64,000 bases of DNA from Gemmatimonadota bacterium (lineage in GTDB: Bacteria > Gemmatimonadota > Gemmatimonadetes > Longimicrobiales > Gaopeijiaceae): positions 118,328-182,327 of the forward strand of contig SLCK01000023.1 in the NCBI GenBank assembly GCA_007125845.1. The letters are read 5' to 3'. Below are positions 61,659-64,000 of this stretch, piece after piece. The notes beneath the pieces are model-generated. The model was given only the letters and a program-made list of their open reading frames with translations, ran no database searches and was not told the DNA's origin. Each line of letters opens with the position of its first letter. Within the stretch, counting starts at the first letter, position 1. The position numbers and the translations under genes are program-made.

Positions 61659-64000
61659 ATGCGAAGAGTCTTGGCGCTGCTTGGGACCATCGGTGTGGTA
61701 GCCCTCTGGCCCCCTGTTGATGCGCACTCCCAGGATGCCCGGACCGGAACGGATGAGCCGGTGGTTTCAGCTTTGACCGAAATCCTCTTGGGCGTGCGAA
61801 GCCAGTCGATCGTGGCCGACCGGATCGACCGGTTCGCCAGGATCCACGTCGAGGACCAGTCGCTGCACGACGCGCTTGTCCTGCTCCAGACCCGGACCGG
61901 AACCAGGCTCTTGTTCAGTCCGAGCCTGCTGCCCGACGATGTGAAAGTGACCTGCGCGTGCGAGGATCGAACGGTCCGGGAGGCTCTTGATATCATTCTC
62001 GAGGGGACGGGATTCGGCTTCGTGCAGGAAGGGGGCCACACGATCATAGAGAGAGCTGAAACCCTCGGAACGGGCTCCGCGGCCGGTGGGGCGTGGTCGG
62101 TCCCAGCGCCGCGTACGCAGCTCGGGCTGGCGGGCGGCGGTCCTTCACCGAGGCCCGCCCCACTCGCTTCTGTCCGGACTCTCTTCCAGGGCACCGTCAG
62201 TGGGCGGGTCATCGATGCCCAGAGCCAGCTCCCGATCGGCGCCGTTCAGGTCCACATCGCCGCGCTCGGGATCGGTGTGCTCAGCCAGGGAGACGGTTCA
62301 TTCACCCTTTCTGGTGTGCCCGCCGGCGTCCATACCGTGACGGCACAACGCCTTGGCTACCGACAGGTGGACCAGGAGGTCACGGTGAGCACGGGGCAGC
62401 AGAGCCAGCTCAACTTCAGCCTCGCCAGGGATGCGCTCGCGCTGGACGAGCTGGTCGTGACCGGTACGCCGGGTGAGACCCGAACGCGGGCCATCGGCAA
62501 CGTGGTGGGCCGAATCCGCGCGGCGGATGTGGTGCAGGTCGCGCCCGTCACGTCGATGCAGGACCTGATCGGTCACCGCCAGCCCGGCCTCACCTTCCAC
62601 CGCACCTCCGGAAACATAGGAACCGGCTCGGACATGCGCATTCGCGGGGTCTCCAGCCTCTCGATGCGCCAGCAGCCTCTGATCTACGTGGACGGCATCC
62701 GGGTCGACAACACCACGGGTGCCGGACCGAACATCCGGGAGGGGCGTCAGGTTTCGGTGCTGGACGACTTCAGCCCCGAGGAGATCGAGAGCATCGAGAT
62801 CATCAAGGGGTCCGCGGCAGCAACCCTCTACGGCACAGAGGCGTCGGCCGGGGTCATCCAGATCATCACGAAGAAGGGCACGGTCGGAGCCCCGCAGTTC
62901 GACGTGTCCGTGCGCCAGGGAGCCAATTGGCTGATGGACGCGCGCGGCAAGATCGCCGAGGCCTACAACACCGTTCCCGAGACGGGCGAGATCGTGAGCT
63001 TCAACATCTGGGATGTCGAGAAGGCGGCCGGGCGCCAGATCTTCACGACCGGACACCTGCAGTCCTACACGGCCAGCATGCGGGGCGGCACGGACGCGAT
63101 GCGATACTTCGTCTCGATGGACTACGACGACAACGTGGGGATCGTCGACTACAACTACCAGAACCAGTGGAACGCCCGCGCCAACCTCACGGTCATCCCG
63201 ACCGAACGCCTGTCGGTGGACTTCAGCACCGGCTTCATCAAGGGGTTCGCCAGCTTCATGCAGCAGTACGCCGGCTGGGGTGTGTGGGAGCAGGTGCAGT
63301 GGTCGGACCCCTTGGGCGTGGACACGCCACTTCGGGGATTCCTCCGCGCCCGACCCGAGGCGATTGCCACCATCCAGGCGCACCGGGACACGCAGCGCTG
63401 GACCGGAAGCGTAACGGTCACCCACACGCCACGAGACTGGATCACTCAGCGCTTCATCGTGGGCGCCGACATGATGACCGACGAGAACATGATTCTCTTC
63501 CCGCGCCATCCGGACGGAGCAAATCATGACTTCGGTGCGCGGTCTCTGGGGGAGATCGAGCTCGAACGGCCGAACACGGATTATCGATCCCTCGACTATG
63601 GGTTGAGCACCACGTATTCCCTCAACCCGGACGTCCGCCTGACGAGCTCGTTGGGATTCCAGTACTACCATCGCACGAGCCACACCATGTTCGGCGAGGG
63701 ACGGGTATTTCCCTCGCCCGCAATCACCTCGCTCGCTGGGGCTGCCTCGACGGTCTCGAGCGAGGCCTTCGTCGAGAACAAGTCGGTCGGGATGTACCTG
63801 CAGCAGGAAGTCGCCCTGAATGATCGGGTCTTTCTCACGGCCGCCGTCAGGGGTGACGACAACTCCGCCTTCGGTGCGGACTTCGATGCGGTCATCTATC
63901 CGAAGGTGTCCGCGGCGTGGGTCGTGTCGGAGGAGCCGTTCTGGGAGGACTGGGACCACATCGTCAACTCACTCCGCCTGAGGTCGGCCTGGGGCAAGGC
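61659..64000 (+). CDS. SusC/RagA-type TonB-dependent receptor, N-terminal part
   Basis: 781 codons present; the gene runs off the right edge. ATG 61659 has GGGAGGAGG upstream. Order: signal peptide (1-25), STN domain (about 61-132), carboxypeptidase-regulatory-like domain (about 178-250, GTVSGRVIDAQSQLPIGAV), TonB-box-like ALDELVVTGTPGE, plug (from about 280, QPLIYVDGIRVDN, IEIIKGSAAATLYGTEASAG) and the start of the barrel. The STN domain links it to FecR. Substrate unknown (glycans, peptides or siderophores are typical). Confidence 0.88.
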   Translation, partial: MRRVLALLGTIGVVALWPPVDAHSQDARTGTDEPVVSALTEILLGVRSQSIVADRIDRFARIHVEDQSLHDALVLLQTRTGTRLLFSPSLLPDDVKVTCACEDRTVREALDIILEGTGFGFVQEGGHTIIERAETLGTGSAAGGAWSVPAPRTQLGLAGGGPSPRPAPLASVRTLFQGTVSGRVIDAQSQLPIGAVQVHIAALGIGVLSQGDGSFTLSGVPAGVHTVTAQRLGYRQVDQEVTVSTGQQSQLNFSLARDALALDELVVTGTPGETRTRAIGNVVGRIRAADVVQVAPVTSMQDLIGHRQPGLTFHRTSGNIGTGSDMRIRGVSSLSMRQQPLIYVDGIRVDNTTGAGPNIREGRQVSVLDDFSPEEIESIEIIKGSAAATLYGTEASAGVIQIITKKGTVGAPQFDVSVRQGANWLMDARGKIAEAYNTVPETGEIVSFNIWDVEKAAGRQIFTTGHLQSYTASMRGGTDAMRYFVSMDYDDNVGIVDYNYQNQWNARANLTVIPTERLSVDFSTGFIKGFASFMQQYAGWGVWEQVQWSDPLGVDTPLRGFLRARPEAIATIQAHRDTQRWTGSVTVTHTPRDWITQRFIVGADMMTDENMILFPRHPDGANHDFGARSLGEIELERPNTDYRSLDYGLSTTYSLNPDVRLTSSLGFQYYHRTSHTMFGEGRVFPSPAITSLAGAASTVSSEAFVENKSVGMYLQQEVALNDRVFLTAAVRGDDNSAFGADFDAVIYPKVSAAWVVSEEPFWEDWDHIVNSLRLRSAWGK

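Overview
The window is GC-rich, gene-dense chromosomal DNA from a diderm bacterium. Every gene family present is chromosomal and no phage or transposase gene was found. Mla-type lipid transport genes, a SusC/RagA-type TonB-dependent receptor with a FecI/FecR-like sigma/anti-sigma pair, a DsbB homologue, Rho, ThyX and short overlapping operons (ATGA, GTGA) fit a Gemmatimonadota-like organism. That placement is an inference from gene content; no phylogeny was possible.

Layout. 1-1406 (-): heme genes hemH (cut by the window edge) and hemE. 1643-2626: thyX. 2770-8712: a compact lipid island of eight genes (enoyl-ACP reductase, KAS III, FabA, FabZ, KAS II, ACP, PlsC-type acyltransferase, phosphopantetheinyl transferase), nearly all overlapping. 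8808-14826: DsbB, cysteine synthase, LapA-like and SRPBCC proteins, a monofunctional transglycosylase, a radical SAM/SPASM plus metallophosphatase pair, and small unknowns. 15013-18119: phosphoribosyltransferase, protoporphyrinogen oxidase and rho with a good promoter and a leader of about 200 nt. 18978-21527: mlaE-mlaF-mlaD. 21572-28380: Nudix, ferredoxin-NADP reductase, thioredoxin reductase, two divergent SDR genes flanking a perfect 24-bp inverted repeat, fumC and nfo.

28419-28611 appears to hold a non-coding RNA that folds like 6S RNA, with a -10 element at the right distance and an intrinsic terminator. It is followed by PTPS-folE-SDR-queD (28690-30882), a set that matches tetrahydrobiopterin-type pterin synthesis next to queuosine precursor synthesis. 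30904-40143: a Trm112-like protein, TPR proteins, OsmC, acyl-CoA synthetase, CutA, and a tight TPR / macro-domain / transglutaminase / ABC transporter operon. 40168-53517: a DUF445 membrane protein, a dicarboxylate/amino-acid:cation symporter, a SIMPL protein, a sugar nucleotidyltransferase, a FabG-like SDR, cyclophilin, MsrB, NAD-type isocitrate dehydrogenase, glutaryl-CoA dehydrogenase, tRNA-Lys, DoxX and a PA0069-type radical SAM protein.

53713-64000: a 977-residue membrane protein of unknown function, RNase P RNA, tRNA-Arg whose 3' end is duplicated just downstream, a palindromic operator in front of a zinc-finger/methyltransferase pair, and finally an orphan STN-domain protein, ECF sigma factor, FecR anti-sigma factor and a SusC-like receptor that runs off the window.

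The strongest candidates for something undescribed are the 6S-like RNA, the lipid island with its atypical carrier protein, the pterin cassette, the 24-bp inverted repeat, the stand-alone STN protein in the FecI/FecR module and the large unknown membrane protein.
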